Positions 35,555 to 45,900 of a stretch of 63,756 bases of DNA are shown here, one piece after another. Positions within the stretch are counted from its first letter, which is position 1, and each line of letters begins with the position of its first letter. The stretch comes from Paenibacillus assamensis DSM 18201. Its GTDB lineage: Bacteria > Bacillota > Bacilli > Paenibacillales > Paenibacillaceae. A program made the position numbers and the translations under genes. The notes under the pieces were generated by a model. That model saw nothing but the letters and a program-made list of their open reading frames with translations, was not told the DNA's origin and made no database searches. The stretch is from positions 108,081-171,836 of the forward strand of contig NZ_KE383840.1 of the NCBI RefSeq assembly GCF_000422445.1, read 5' to 3'.

Positions 35555-37270
35555 ATGTTAAAACGATTTTTCTCGTACTACCGGCCTTATCGCGGCTTGT
35601 TTGTACTCGACTTTTCCTGTGCTGTAATCGCTGCTCTGTTGGAGCTGGGATTCCCGCTCGTCGTTAATAGAATCATAGACGATCTGCTTCCAAGCAATAA
35701 CTGGTCATGGATCGCATGGGCATGCTTCGGACTGCTAGTCCTCTATATCATCAATACTGGACTCAACTATGTCGTAACGTATTGGGGACATAAGCTTGGC
35801 ATCAACATAGAAACAGATATGAGGAAGAAGTTGTTCGAGCATATTCAGAAGCTGTCCTTCCGTTACTTTGACAACAACAAGACTGGGCACACGATGTCTC
35901 GTATGACGAATGATTTGTTCGAAATTGGCGAGGTGGCGCATCACGGTCCCGAAGATATTTTCATCGCAGTCATGACCTTGATCGGCTCCTTTACGATTAT
36001 GCTGTATATGAATGTGCAGTTGGCCTTAATGACGTTCATTATTGTGCCATTTATGGCATGGTTGGTCGTAGTGTGCAATAAGCGCATGACGGTAGCAGCT
36101 GACCGCATGTTCTCTGATATCGCAGATTTCAACGCACGCGTGGAAGATAGTGTTGGCGGTATCCGCGTTGTTCAAGCATTTGCGAACGAAGAGCATGAGA
36201 AGAAGCAATTTGCGGTCAACAATATGCGCTTCCGTGAAGCAAAGCTAATGGCCTACAAAATAATGGGCTTCAATATTTCGACCAGCTATCTGCTTATGCG
36301 ACTAGGAAATCTATTCGTACTGATTTCAGGCACTTGGTTCGTTATTCAAAATAAGATTACGTACGGTGAGTTTGTTGGCTTCCTGTTACTTACGAACGTG
36401 TTCTTTAGACCGATTGAGAAAATTAACGCGGTTATCGAAAGCTATCCAAAAGGTATTGCCGGCTTCAAACGATATCTCGAAATTATCGATACAGAGCCTG
36501 ATGTAGCAGATATGCCAGATGCGATTGAGGTCGCTCATCTAAACGGGAACATCCGATATGACAATGTTACGTTCGGTTACGAAGGACATGCTAATGTACT
36601 GAACGGGATTAACTTGACGATTCACGCAGGTGAAACGATTGCGTTTGTCGGTCCGTCAGGCGCTGGTAAGACAACGCTGTGCAGCCTGCTCCCCCGCTTC
36701 TATGAGCGGAATGAAGGCAGTATTACGATTGATAACATCGATATTCGCGATATGAAGCTCACAAGCTTGCGTCGCCAGATCGGTATTGTACAGCAGGATG
36801 TATTCCTATTCGCGGGTACGATCCGGGAAAATATCGAGTATGGCAAGCTTGGTGCAACCGATGAGGAAATTATGGAGGCAGCTCGTCGTGCGCGTTTGGA
36901 CGACTTTATTCGTTCACAACCAGATGGTCTGCTGACGGTCGTTGGTGAACGCGGCGTGAAGCTCTCTGGTGGTCAGAAGCAGCGCTTGGCAATAGCGCGT
37001 ATGTTCTTGAAAAATCCGCCGATTCTCATTTTAGATGAAGCCACTTCCGCGCTAGATACTGAGACGGAACAAGCGATTCAGCAGTCGTTAGCGGAACTGT
37101 CTGTTGGACGTACGACGCTCGTCATCGCGCACCGACTCGCGACGATCAAGAACGCGGATCGTATCGTCGTTGTTACGGAAGATGGCATTTCTGAGCAAGG
37201 CAAGCATGAAGAGCTTGTAACCGCAGGCGGAATATATAGCCGTTTGCATCATGCACAGTTCAGCTCTTAA
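35555..37270 (+). CDS. ABC exporter with fused permease and ATPase
   Basis: 571 residues from ATG 35555. An in-frame GTG at 35540 overlaps the AAAGGAG site, so the ATG, though 14 nt away, is preferred. The N-terminal six-helix ABC_membrane domain spans about residues 10-300. The ATPase has Walker A GPSGAGKTT, Q-loop IVQQDVFLF, signature KLSGGQKQRLAIARM, Walker B ILILDEATSALD and switch VIAHRLATI. It is a half-exporter that would homodimerise, of the MsbA/YfiB/lipid-and-drug export group. No partner half-transporter lies next to it. The upstream Fur-like box suggests iron control, so siderophore or haem export is a possible role. Confidence 0.9.
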   Translation: MLKRFFSYYRPYRGLFVLDFSCAVIAALLELGFPLVVNRIIDDLLPSNNWSWIAWACFGLLVLYIINTGLNYVVTYWGHKLGINIETDMRKKLFEHIQKLSFRYFDNNKTGHTMSRMTNDLFEIGEVAHHGPEDIFIAVMTLIGSFTIMLYMNVQLALMTFIIVPFMAWLVVVCNKRMTVAADRMFSDIADFNARVEDSVGGIRVVQAFANEEHEKKQFAVNNMRFREAKLMAYKIMGFNISTSYLLMRLGNLFVLISGTWFVIQNKITYGEFVGFLLLTNVFFRPIEKINAVIESYPKGIAGFKRYLEIIDTEPDVADMPDAIEVAHLNGNIRYDNVTFGYEGHANVLNGINLTIHAGETIAFVGPSGAGKTTLCSLLPRFYERNEGSITIDNIDIRDMKLTSLRRQIGIVQQDVFLFAGTIRENIEYGKLGATDEEIMEAARRARLDDFIRSQPDGLLTVVGERGVKLSGGQKQRLAIARMFLKNPPILILDEATSALDTETEQAIQQSLAELSVGRTTLVIAHRLATIKNADRIVVVTEDGISEQGKHEELVTAGGIYSRLHHAQFSS

Positions 37271-37329
37271 AATTATGATTTTGGAAATGAAGAAGGTTAC
37301 CGTTACAAAAGGCAATAAAACGAATGAAC

Positions 37330-37365
37330 AAAGGAGCAGCGTCCTGTCACGGACACTGCTCCTTT
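37330..37365. terminator. Bidirectional terminator between the ABC exporter and DUF2306 genes
   Basis: AAAGGAGCAG (37330-37339) pairs with CTGCTCCTTT (37356-37365), with inner GTCC/GGAC pairing. It separates two convergent genes. Confidence 0.88.
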
Positions 37366-37385
37366 CGTTTATTGACCCTCTGCTA

Positions 37386-38039
37386 CTAGGCAGTCTTACG
37401 CTGAACACTTCCACTCCTACGAATCAACCACTCTGCTACGAGTAGATTCGGCACCCAGCACATCCAAGCAATAACAACGTAATACACCAAGAAATGTTCT
37501 CCACCAAAAATAGAAACAGATAGTAATATCATCATTCGCAAAGTTACCGCCGCAAACGTTAGCGCATAATTGCGTAGCATCCACTTGCGATGTTCACGGT
37601 AATTTCCCTGAATGCCCGCACGTACCCCATAGAACACCGTGTACAACCATAGCACGGCAAGTACTCCAAACCCCGCTTGAGAAATCCAACCGCCAGTCGC
37701 ATATACAGCCAAATACAGACCGCTAATGCCACCAAACAGCACACCAAGGCCATACAACATTCCTAATATCCGATGAGCCCCACGGTACTTCCTCCTCATT
37801 CGCGGAAACCATTGATAGGCACCGATAACCAAAGCAATCACACTGCTTACGATATGAACGTACAGCATCCCTGTCCACAGAGCAGTAAACGCAGTTGCTT
37901 CACCTTGCTTTACCCCTATTAATCCTTCGCCATTCTCTCCCAGCGCATCTGGCGTAAAGATATACTGATTCCACGACATCACTGAAATAACTAATGCAAA
38001 AACAGCAACGATCACTAGCGGCCAAGTTGACTTTCTCAT
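37386..38039 (-). CDS. DUF2306 family membrane protein
   Basis: 217 residues from ATG 38039, ten bases after AAGGA; GTG 38048 in frame is an alternative. Helices: STWPLVIVAVFALVISVMSW, then LWTGMLYVHIVSSVIALVIG, the AHRILGMLYGLGVLFGGISG segment, a fourth and a fifth near the C-terminus. The HI..HR..GM and EHRKWMLRNYALTFAAVTLR signatures are typical of DUF2306. Conserved histidines recall haem-binding cytochrome b561-like or ferric reductase-like membrane proteins, but no activity is established. It is transcribed alone and converges on the ABC exporter. Confidence 0.82.
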   Translation of the reverse strand: MRKSTWPLVIVAVFALVISVMSWNQYIFTPDALGENGEGLIGVKQGEATAFTALWTGMLYVHIVSSVIALVIGAYQWFPRMRRKYRGAHRILGMLYGLGVLFGGISGLYLAVYATGGWISQAGFGVLAVLWLYTVFYGVRAGIQGNYREHRKWMLRNYALTFAAVTLRMMILLSVSIFGGEHFLVYYVVIAWMCWVPNLLVAEWLIRRSGSVQRKTA

Positions 38040-38347
38040 ATGCCTCACATCCTTATCTGCTGAACGTTTCGTTGCGGTGTAAGAGATCTGAGATGTTAAT
38101 TCTGACGTAACGCTTTGAATAGAGATAGTCTACCATGCCGCAGTGCCCCGTTTGACCCGACAAAAGTCCAGTATGCATCCACAGCCGTCAATTCATCCTA
38201 TACAATCGGCGCTCAGATGTAATTTCAGTGTATAATTTCATGCTGCGATACGACGATACACTGGTACACAAATACACAGATACACCGTAATGATGCTTTT
38301 CGCTGTTAATCCTTCTACCGTGCGCCATTTTTTAAACTAATTTTCTA
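38040..38347. other. Intergenic, with a short tandem repeat
   Basis: About 300 nt between two minus-strand genes. At 38254-38285 there are four 8-bp units ending in TACAC (CGATACAC, TGGTACAC, AAATACAC, AGATACAC). No gene and no clear terminator for the acyl-CoA dehydrogenase gene was seen. Confidence 0.5.
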
Positions 38348-40123
38348 CTATATAACATAGCCCTCCGTTTGAATGACACGTGCGGCAATCTCCCTTTTCA
38401 AGCCAACTGCGTTGATCGGTGTCCGACGTGTGAGCTTTTTCAGTATGGATAGATGCATCCGCAGCGTATCCCCGCTCTCCATAGCAGCTGCCGTTTCTTT
38501 GGCAATATGCTCGATCTTCGCAAATGACTCATGAATGAACACTTCGGTCATTTGAATCGCCGCCTTCGCCTTCTCTTCCCCTACCTTATCGATCCGCTTG
38601 CGGGTGCGCAGCAGCGTGCTCTCGATAGCATACATTTGGATCATCAAATCTGCCAAATAACTGAGTACCTCTTGTTCTTTCTCCAAGGAGATTCCATATT
38701 TCTGTACAGCTATTCCGCCAACTGTTAAAAATATTTTTTTCGCAGCTGCTACCAAATGCGCCTCCTGCTCCAACGCACCCTCAAAGGTTTGCCCAGGTAC
38801 AAGCGAAATTAACTCGCCTTGCAGTTCCTGAACTTTTGCTAAGAGCGGCAGCTCGCCCTTCATCGAACGCTTCAACAACGTACCAGGGATAAGCAGTCTG
38901 TTGATCTCATTTGTTCCTTCAAAAATACGGTTAATCCGAGAATCACGGTAAATGCGTTCTATTTTATATTCCTGCACATAACCATAACCGCCGTGAATTT
39001 GTACCCCTTCATCGGCCACGAAATCCAGCGCCTCGGTGACAAATACTTTGTTGATTGAGCATTCGAGTGCATATTCCGCGATGGCTTTGGCAGCCAGCGT
39101 ACCAGAGTCAGCATCTTGGTCATTGACGTCCTTTAGGCGTTCGTCGATAAGACCAGATGTGCGGTAAACCATACTTTCCGATACATACGTCTGAATATTC
39201 ATATCTGCCAACTTGCTAGCGACAAGCGGAAATGAGGAGATCGCGCGCCCAAACTGTTTGCGCTCATTTGCATAGCGAGAACTTAAGGCAATCGCCTCTT
39301 TTTGAGCGCCAAGACAACCTGCTGCCAGCTTAAACCGTCCAATGTTCAAAATATTAAATGCGATCAAATGGCCGCGCCCAATCTCACCTAGCACATGATT
39401 GATCGGAACCTTCACATCCTCAAAATACAGCGGACAAGTCGAAGATCCCTTAATCCCCATCTTTTTCTCCTCAGGACCTACCGTAAAGCCTTCCATATCC
39501 CGCTCCACAATAAAGGCCGTAAAGTCTTTACCGTCTACTTTGGCATATACGATAAAAATATCTGCAAAGCCTGCATTTGTGATGTAGATTTTGGAGCCAT
39601 TAAGAATATAGTGCTGGCCATCGTCGGACAGTTTGGCTGTTGTCTTCGCGCCCAATGCATCCGAACCTGATGCTGGCTCAGTGAGGCAGTATGCCGCAAT
39701 TTTTTCCCCTGTCGCTAAATCAGGCAAATACTTTTGCTTCTGTTCAGGTGTACCGAAAAATACGATAGGCAAAGTGCCTATGCCAACATGCGCTCCAATC
39801 GATAAGGCGAAGGAAGAAGCTGGCGACAACGTCTCACTAATGATCGTGGAACTGACTTTATCAAGCCCCAGCCCGCCATACAACTCTGGAATATCCGCGC
39901 TAAGCAAGCCCACCTCTCCTGCCTTGCGCATTAGCTTCACCGTCAATGCGTAGTCCTGCCGCTCCAACTCCTCATCATGCGGAATCACTTCCGACGTTAC
40001 ATAATCTCTTGTTGTATCCTGAATCATCCGCTGCTCCGCTGTAAAGTCTTCCGGTGTTACAATCGTGTCCACTCCCACATCCTCAATGACAAAGCTACCT
40101 CCCACAATCTTCGCCTTTGTCAT
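38348..40123 (-). CDS. Acyl-CoA dehydrogenase, long-chain type with extra C-terminal domain
   Basis: 591 residues from ATG 40123, nine bases after GAAGGGG; a longer frame from 40174 overlaps that site. The N-terminal alpha domain contains QRMIQDTTRDYVTSEVIPHD. The FAD/substrate loops AYCLTEPASGSDALGAKTTA and the adenine-binding QIHGGYGYVQEY are present. The conserved RIYRDSRINRIFEGTNEINR ends the core. A further helical domain of about 190 residues follows, as in VLCAD/ACAD9-type enzymes, often for membrane association and dimerisation. It catalyses the first oxidation of fatty-acyl-CoA and passes electrons to ETF, whose genes start divergently 286 nt away. Confidence 0.92.
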   Translation of the reverse strand: MTKAKIVGGSFVIEDVGVDTIVTPEDFTAEQRMIQDTTRDYVTSEVIPHDEELERQDYALTVKLMRKAGEVGLLSADIPELYGGLGLDKVSSTIISETLSPASSFALSIGAHVGIGTLPIVFFGTPEQKQKYLPDLATGEKIAAYCLTEPASGSDALGAKTTAKLSDDGQHYILNGSKIYITNAGFADIFIVYAKVDGKDFTAFIVERDMEGFTVGPEEKKMGIKGSSTCPLYFEDVKVPINHVLGEIGRGHLIAFNILNIGRFKLAAGCLGAQKEAIALSSRYANERKQFGRAISSFPLVASKLADMNIQTYVSESMVYRTSGLIDERLKDVNDQDADSGTLAAKAIAEYALECSINKVFVTEALDFVADEGVQIHGGYGYVQEYKIERIYRDSRINRIFEGTNEINRLLIPGTLLKRSMKGELPLLAKVQELQGELISLVPGQTFEGALEQEAHLVAAAKKIFLTVGGIAVQKYGISLEKEQEVLSYLADLMIQMYAIESTLLRTRKRIDKVGEEKAKAAIQMTEVFIHESFAKIEHIAKETAAAMESGDTLRMHLSILKKLTRRTPINAVGLKREIAARVIQTEGYVI

Positions 40124-40409
40124 ACCACAGCGCCCCTTCCACATGTAAAATGTAAAGCTGCCATTAATGGCCAAGCTAGCAGCTTCGATTCATAAATGAG
40201 ATCTTAGATCCTTTTACTATGGACAGTATGCGTTCTTACGCGAAACATGTATTAACTTTTCTCCCCGATGTGATGTCAAAGAAAGCACGTCGTTCAACCG
40301 AACAGAAATAGGATCAGGGGTAAAGCCATATATATCTACTAAAACGTTTGTTAGCGGAATTCCTTAATACAGTTAACGAATGAAATACTTGAAAGGAGTG
40401 GTAGCTGCG

Positions 40410-41189
40410 ATGAACATTATCGTGTTGGCAAAGCAAACATTCGATACCGAAGAAAAGATTGTCATCGAGCAAGGAACGATCTCCGAGGATGGGGTTAAAT
40501 TCGTACTGAATCCCTATGATGAATACGCAGTAGAACAAGCGATCCAGCTTCGTGATGAGCATGGGGGTAGAGTGACGGTTATCGCAATCGGCCCAGAACG
40601 AGCCGCTGAAGCGCTTCGCACCGCGTTAGCGATGGGCGCAGACGATGCCGTACTCATTGACGATGGAGGCGCTGCTCTTGATGAGCATACAGTTGCGCAA
40701 ATACTGTATGCCCATGTGGGCCAACAAGCGTATGATCTCATTCTCGGCGGTAATTTTTCGGTCGACAACGGAAGTGGGCAGGTCGCCATCCGGCTCGCGA
40801 AACTTCTTGGTATCCCTCATGTCGGGTCGATTACGAAGCTCGTCATTCAAGATAGGCAAGCAGAAGTAGAACGTGATGCCGAAGGGGATACCGAGCGCCT
40901 TACAGTAGCCTTACCTGCTTTGTTTACCGCTCAACAAGGACTGAATGAGCCGCGTTATCCATCACTGCAAGGCATTATGAAAGCCAAACGCAAACCTTTC
41001 CAGCAGCTATCGCTTGCTGACTTCGACTCACCTAGCATCGTTTCGGCTAGCCAAGAGCCGCTAACTGCTCGCGTTGCAGTGTTCAGCCCTCCGCCTCGCC
41101 AAGCTGGCAAGCGGTTATCAGGCACTCCATCAGAGCAGACCCAGCAGCTTATTGAGCTGTTGCAGACAGAAGCCAAGCTGTTCACTTAA
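40410..41189 (+). CDS. etfB: Electron transfer flavoprotein, beta subunit
   Basis: 259 residues from ATG 40410, 11 bases after AAAGGAG. The family opening MNIIVLAKQTFDTEEKIVI, the AMP-binding region AIGPERAAEALRTALAMGAD and DLILGGNFSVDNGSGQVA, and the ETF-beta recognition-loop region (LPALFTAQQGLNEPRYPSLQ followed by GIMKAKRK) are present. It forms a heterodimer with EtfA and accepts electrons from acyl-CoA dehydrogenases. Its stop is 20 nt before the etfA start, so they form an operon divergent from the acyl-CoA dehydrogenase gene. Confidence 0.94.
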   Translation: MNIIVLAKQTFDTEEKIVIEQGTISEDGVKFVLNPYDEYAVEQAIQLRDEHGGRVTVIAIGPERAAEALRTALAMGADDAVLIDDGGAALDEHTVAQILYAHVGQQAYDLILGGNFSVDNGSGQVAIRLAKLLGIPHVGSITKLVIQDRQAEVERDAEGDTERLTVALPALFTAQQGLNEPRYPSLQGIMKAKRKPFQQLSLADFDSPSIVSASQEPLTARVAVFSPPPRQAGKRLSGTPSEQTQQLIELLQTEAKLFT

Positions 41190-41209
41190 TGATAAGGAGG
41201 CATGGAGAC

Positions 41210-42205
41210 ATGACTACGATATATCTGGCGATAGCTGAAGTAAAAGGAGGCTCCTTGCGGCAAGTGTCATTTGAGCTGATAGCTGCCGCAAGGCAAGCTT
41301 CAGAAGCAGGCTCAACAGTTGCATCTGTGCTTATTGGAAGTAATGTATCCCGCTTCGCGAATGATCTCGCTGCGTATGGAGCAGATCATGTCTATGTCGT
41401 CGAACATGACGACCTTACACACTATAACGCCGAAGCTTATGATGCTTCGCTGCAAGCGGTCATCCAAGCTGCCCAGCCGAAGGCCATCTTTCTCGGCCAC
41501 ACCTCCATCGGTAAAGACCTTGCTCCGCTATCCGCTGCTTCCCTGCAAGCAGGGCAAATCTCCGACATCATCGCCATAGATATCGATGCTGCAAGTGGCA
41601 GCCTGTTATACACGCGCCCTATTTACGCCGGCAAAGCATTCGAGCAGCGGACATTCTTCTCTTCTTCGTCCGTCGTCACCATCCGACCAAACAATTTCCC
41701 GCTCCCTACTTATGAAGCAGGTCGCACCGCGCCTGTAGAGAACATAGCCTACCCGGCACCGACACTTCGCACCGTCATCCGGGATGTCGTCACTCAAGCA
41801 GCAGGGCGTGTCGATCTAAGCGAAGCGAAGATCGTCATCTCCGGTGGACGCGGCGTCAAAAGTGCAGCAGGCTTCAAGCCGCTCGAAGAGCTGGCCGAAG
41901 TACTGAATGGCGCAGTTGGCGCATCTCGCGGTGCCTGCGATGCGGGCTACTGCGACTATGCACTGCAAATCGGGCAGACGGGTAAAGTCGTCACCCCAGA
42001 GCTTTATATCGCCTGCGGCATTAGCGGCGCGATACAGCATGTCGCAGGGATGAGCCAATCAAGGGTAATTATAGCTATTAACAAAGACCCTGATGCTCCC
42101 ATCTTCCAGATTGCCGACTACGGCATAGTTGGTGACCTATTCGAAGTCGTGCCAATACTAACAGCTCAATTCAAGCAGCTGCTGAAAATCGGCCCTGTTG
42201 ATTAG
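41210..42205 (+). CDS. etfA: Electron transfer flavoprotein, alpha subunit
   Basis: 331 residues from ATG 41210, nine bases after AAGGAGG. The C-terminal FAD domain carries the signature [40 protein letters not shown] and [20 protein letters not shown] followed by [20 protein letters not shown]. The N-terminal domain matches EtfB in fold. The EtfAB dimer carries electrons from the acyl-CoA dehydrogenase flavin to the quinone pool. The operon ends at the 42505-42541 terminator after a stretch of intergenic repeats. Confidence 0.94.
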   Translation: MTTIYLAIAEVKGGSLRQVSFELIAAARQASEAGSTVASVLIGSNVSRFANDLAAYGADHVYVVEHDDLTHYNAEAYDASLQAVIQAAQPKAIFLGHTSIGKDLAPLSAASLQAGQISDIIAIDIDAASGSLLYTRPIYAGKAFEQRTFFSSSSVVTIRPNNFPLPTYEAGRTAPVENIAYPAPTLRTVIRDVVTQAAGRVDLSEAKIVISGGRGVKSAAGFKPLEELAEVLNGAVGASRGACDAGYCDYALQIGQTGKVVTPELYIACGISGAIQHVAGMSQSRVIIAINKDPDAPIFQIADYGIVGDLFEVVPILTAQFKQLLKIGPVD

Positions 42206-42278
42206 CCATATGTTTCTATTCGTTAACCATATGTGAAGTGTTCAGGGGGCAGCAGCTCTATCGTGTGCTCAACCGCAT

Positions 42279-42469
42279 GACGCCAACGATTGCCATTGAG
42301 GCTATTCGGTGCAAATTTGCTTATTTTCAAATCTAAAGGTTGCCAGCGAGCCTATTTGTCAGATATAGCACTATTCTTCATCAATATCGTCGCAATAAGC
42401 GCCATAACGATCGTTAGCATTCAAATAGGGCTAATTCCGCGAAAATAACGCCAATAGCGTTCGTTAGCA
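42279..42469. repeat. Cluster of intergenic repeats between etfA and its terminator
   Basis: Two direct copies of a 28-30 bp unit, CGCAATAAGCGCCATAACGA..TTAGCA (42391-42419) and CGAAAATAACGCCAATAGCG..TTAGCA (42440-42469). A related inverted copy lies at about 42279-42309 (CGCCAACGATTGCCATTGAGG...). They share CCATA/CCAAT-N-CG-TCGTTAGC elements. This is a non-coding repeat family of the sort scattered in Paenibacillus intergenic DNA. Confidence 0.65.
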
Positions 42470-42504
42470 GCTTCCTATTGAAAAATGCACAAAGAAAGTA
42501 CACA

Positions 42505-42541
42505 AAAAGCCTAGCCAGGCAGCAAGTCAGGTTAGGCTTTT
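42505..42541 (+). terminator. Terminator of etfBA
   Basis: AAAAGCCTA pairs with TAGGCTTTT. It lies 300 nt after the etfA stop, beyond the repeat cluster. Confidence 0.8.
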
Positions 42542-42940
42542 CTTCATGTTCTTCCTGTTCTTCATGTTCTCATTCAAGAGGCATTTCATAGCTACCACTA
42601 CGATATGATTTGTATTCTCTCAAGTAGGGATTTTATTTTTGCTAGCTTATTCTAGTTGCCCTAGTCTCTCCTGCCGATATTGGACCCCACATAAAAGGAA
42701 AAGCAAGAAGCTGTGTATGACCTTTTTTATTATCGTCTATTTACTTACATAATCGTTTGAGGAATATAGAAAAAAGTAGAGATACAAAATGTGTGTTAGC
42801 ATTCGGTCAACTGCCACTTTCCTTCGATACTTCTAGCCATATGCTATAGGGATAGTTGTACAGCTAGGCAGACATGCTTAGTTCAGATGCCCGATTGACA
42901 AGGCATAGAGGTATATCTCAAGGAGAAAGGATGAACGCTG
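42542..42940. other. Intergenic, leader of the giant repeat-protein gene
   Basis: About 400 nt with no other gene. Presumably holds the promoter of the 1917-residue protein; no promoter or operator could be assigned with confidence. Confidence 0.35.
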
Positions 42941-45900
42941 TTGGTTACATTTCCAAGTGACTCCCAATTCAGCCCTCTGCTGCGAGGAACAACACCGCTC
43001 ATCGATCCTGCGGGCGATATAAATCCCATTGATACCGATATCGTAGGAAGTGATGCCTTTCCGGCTGTATATATGGCCTATGACGGCACAAATATATACT
43101 TCCGAATGCGACTGAACGGGGATCCGCGACAAAAGACGGGCTTTAGTAACTTCGCATGGGGATTTTTGTTCGATACGGATAATAATCCAGCTACGTATGA
43201 ATGGCTCATCGCGGTCAACGGCCTGCGAACGACACTTGATCTCGTCCAGAACACGATCAAGGCGAACAATTCGTGGAACGACCCTGCCGAAGGAACAGAT
43301 GGAAGAGGTTCTCCAAATGTGAGCCTGCCCATTATCAACTACGATATCGTTCGTGCACGGCTAACTGGGGATGGCTCTAACTTTAGCGGCAACCCTGATT
43401 ATTTCCTCGATTATTTCGTACCTGCCACCCTTTTCTTCAACACACTCGGCATAACCGCTACTACCCCTATACGCCTGCTCTTCTTCACAGCAACGAACAA
43501 CAACAACTTCAACAAAGATACGCTTGAAGCACAGGGCTTCACGTTCAGTCAGGCATTCAGCAACCCTACTCCTGCCTCCTCAACAGACGTCCGAGCTTCC
43601 TTATCGATTTCCAAAACTCTTACATCAGGCCCAACTTCGGTTGCCGTTGGCACTGTTTCCACATGGCAGGAATCGCTTACCGTAACGAACACGGGTAAAA
43701 GTACAGCTAATCTAGTGTTTGCCTCCAGTAACATTGAACTGGAGCAGGCAGTTAGCGTGACATTTGTTGCTCCCGGTAACACAATGGCCACCTATAATGC
43801 ACTCAATAAAACAATTACTTGGATTATTGGCAACTTGGCCGCAGGAGCGTCCGTCACGCTGCCTATCCAAATTAGCGGTCAGTTCACGACGGTAAACGGT
43901 GGGGTAAGAACACTTAATCGAGCAACAACAACTGGTGTCGATTCGTTCAGCGGCACACCTATAAACAGTGGAAGTACGGCAGTAACCATCAACGCAGTCA
44001 TTTCACCAACAACGGGCTCTGCTTCTGGGACTGTACTGGATCGCTCAACTGGCTTGCCCATTCAAGGTGTTGCAATAAACTTACTAGATGCGGCGCTCAA
44101 TGTGATTCGTACGACCACATCAGACATAGGGGGTGCCTACGGCTTCTCCGAATTGCCTCCGGGAACGTACACATTAAGGGCTGATGCCTCAGGCGCAGGC
44201 TACTCCATAACGGATACGAGTGTGACCATTACAGCTGGTCAAGGAACAGTAACCACCGTATTTCTACAGCCACTTCCCGCTGCTGTGCAAGGAACGGTCA
44301 CCGACAGCAATAATGTTCCTTTAGCTGGGGCTACTCTCCTGTTGAAGGACGCCCTCGCTCACACGGTCGCAACTGCCACAACAGATGCAAATGGACAATA
44401 TATGCTCTCTAACCTGCTGCCTGACTTTTATACATTGTCTGCTTCTCTTAACAGCTATCAAAGCAAAGTTGTCTCCGAAAATCTAGGACGAGGACAGACA
44501 GATACCGTTAACTTTATCCTACAGCCGAATCCAGGCAGCTTATCCGGTCTCGTCACAGATGCCGATACGGGACTGCCTATTCCCGGAACGTTAGTAGAAA
44601 TACTCGGAGCGAATCGACTCGTTTTCGCGACAACGGTTACGGATGCGAATGGCGCATACGCGGTTGCTGGCTTGGCTGCTGGCAATGATAGAGTTCGATT
44701 TACTGCAACGAATTATGGTGTGCAATTGTTAGGCGTAACCGTCAGCCCAGGTTCAGATATGCAGCTGAATACTCAATTACAAGCTAATCCAGGTGCACTG
44801 ACTGGGACCGTAACAGATAGCTTAGGGGAAGCATTAGCTGGTATCAGCATTCGCATCGTGAATAGCCTAGGACTTACGCTAGCAACTGCCAATACAGATG
44901 CATCTGGAAACTTCGCAATAGACTTCATCCTGCCACCAGGAACCTATTCCGTATCGTTTAGTGGTCAAGGCTATGCCAGTCAAACGATAGGCGCCATCGT
45001 CCAGTCGGGGCTGTCTACCCCTGTCAGCGCCATATTGAGCCCACTGGCAGGCTCCATCCAAGGTGTTATCACCGATGCGATCTCAACACAACCATTGCCA
45101 GATGCATCTGTGCGAATTTTGCTCAATGACCTGCTTGTATTTTCCACGACGACCGATAGCAGCGGGGCATACTTTATTAGCAATGTGGGACCAGGCAATT
45201 ATCAAACAGCATTCAGCACCACAGGATATGGAACAGCAACCTTAGGCGCCATCGTCCTCCCTCACCAAATTGCGACAGCAAGTGCCGCATTGCAGCCATT
45301 AGTCGGCTCCGTAAGTGGTATAATCACAGACTCATTTGGAAATCCAATCCCAAGTGCAGTAATTACCGTCCGCAGCAACACAGGAGGCGGCCCCGTTATT
45401 ACTCGGGTAATTAGCAACATCAACGGCAGCTATTCGGTTCCGTCTTTATCTCCAGGCACATATGTCATAGCGGTAACCGCTGACGGATATCAAAATGGCC
45501 TTTGCAGCGTTACCGTAATAGCCGATACGAACACAGAATGCTCCATCACGCTGCAATCACAGCCTGGATTTATCTCAGGTCAGATTATTTCCATTCAGAA
45601 CCAGCTACCTATTAGCGGTGCTGCGGTGGAAATACGTCTGTCCGATCAAAATGGAACGGTTGTATCCACCCTATATACGGATGCCAATGGCAACTTCCTT
45701 AGTCCAGGCCTCTTACCTGCCACGTATACGATCGCGGTGACAGCAGACGGCTTCCAAATCGACGGTGCTAATGTTGTAGTACTCCCCAATGCAACGACAC
45801 CGATTACGATCGGACTTAATCCGGATCCAGGCAGTGTAACAGGCAGCGTGTTCGATAATCAGACGAATTCGCCCTTAGCCGGTGCGCTTGTAAAAGTCGT

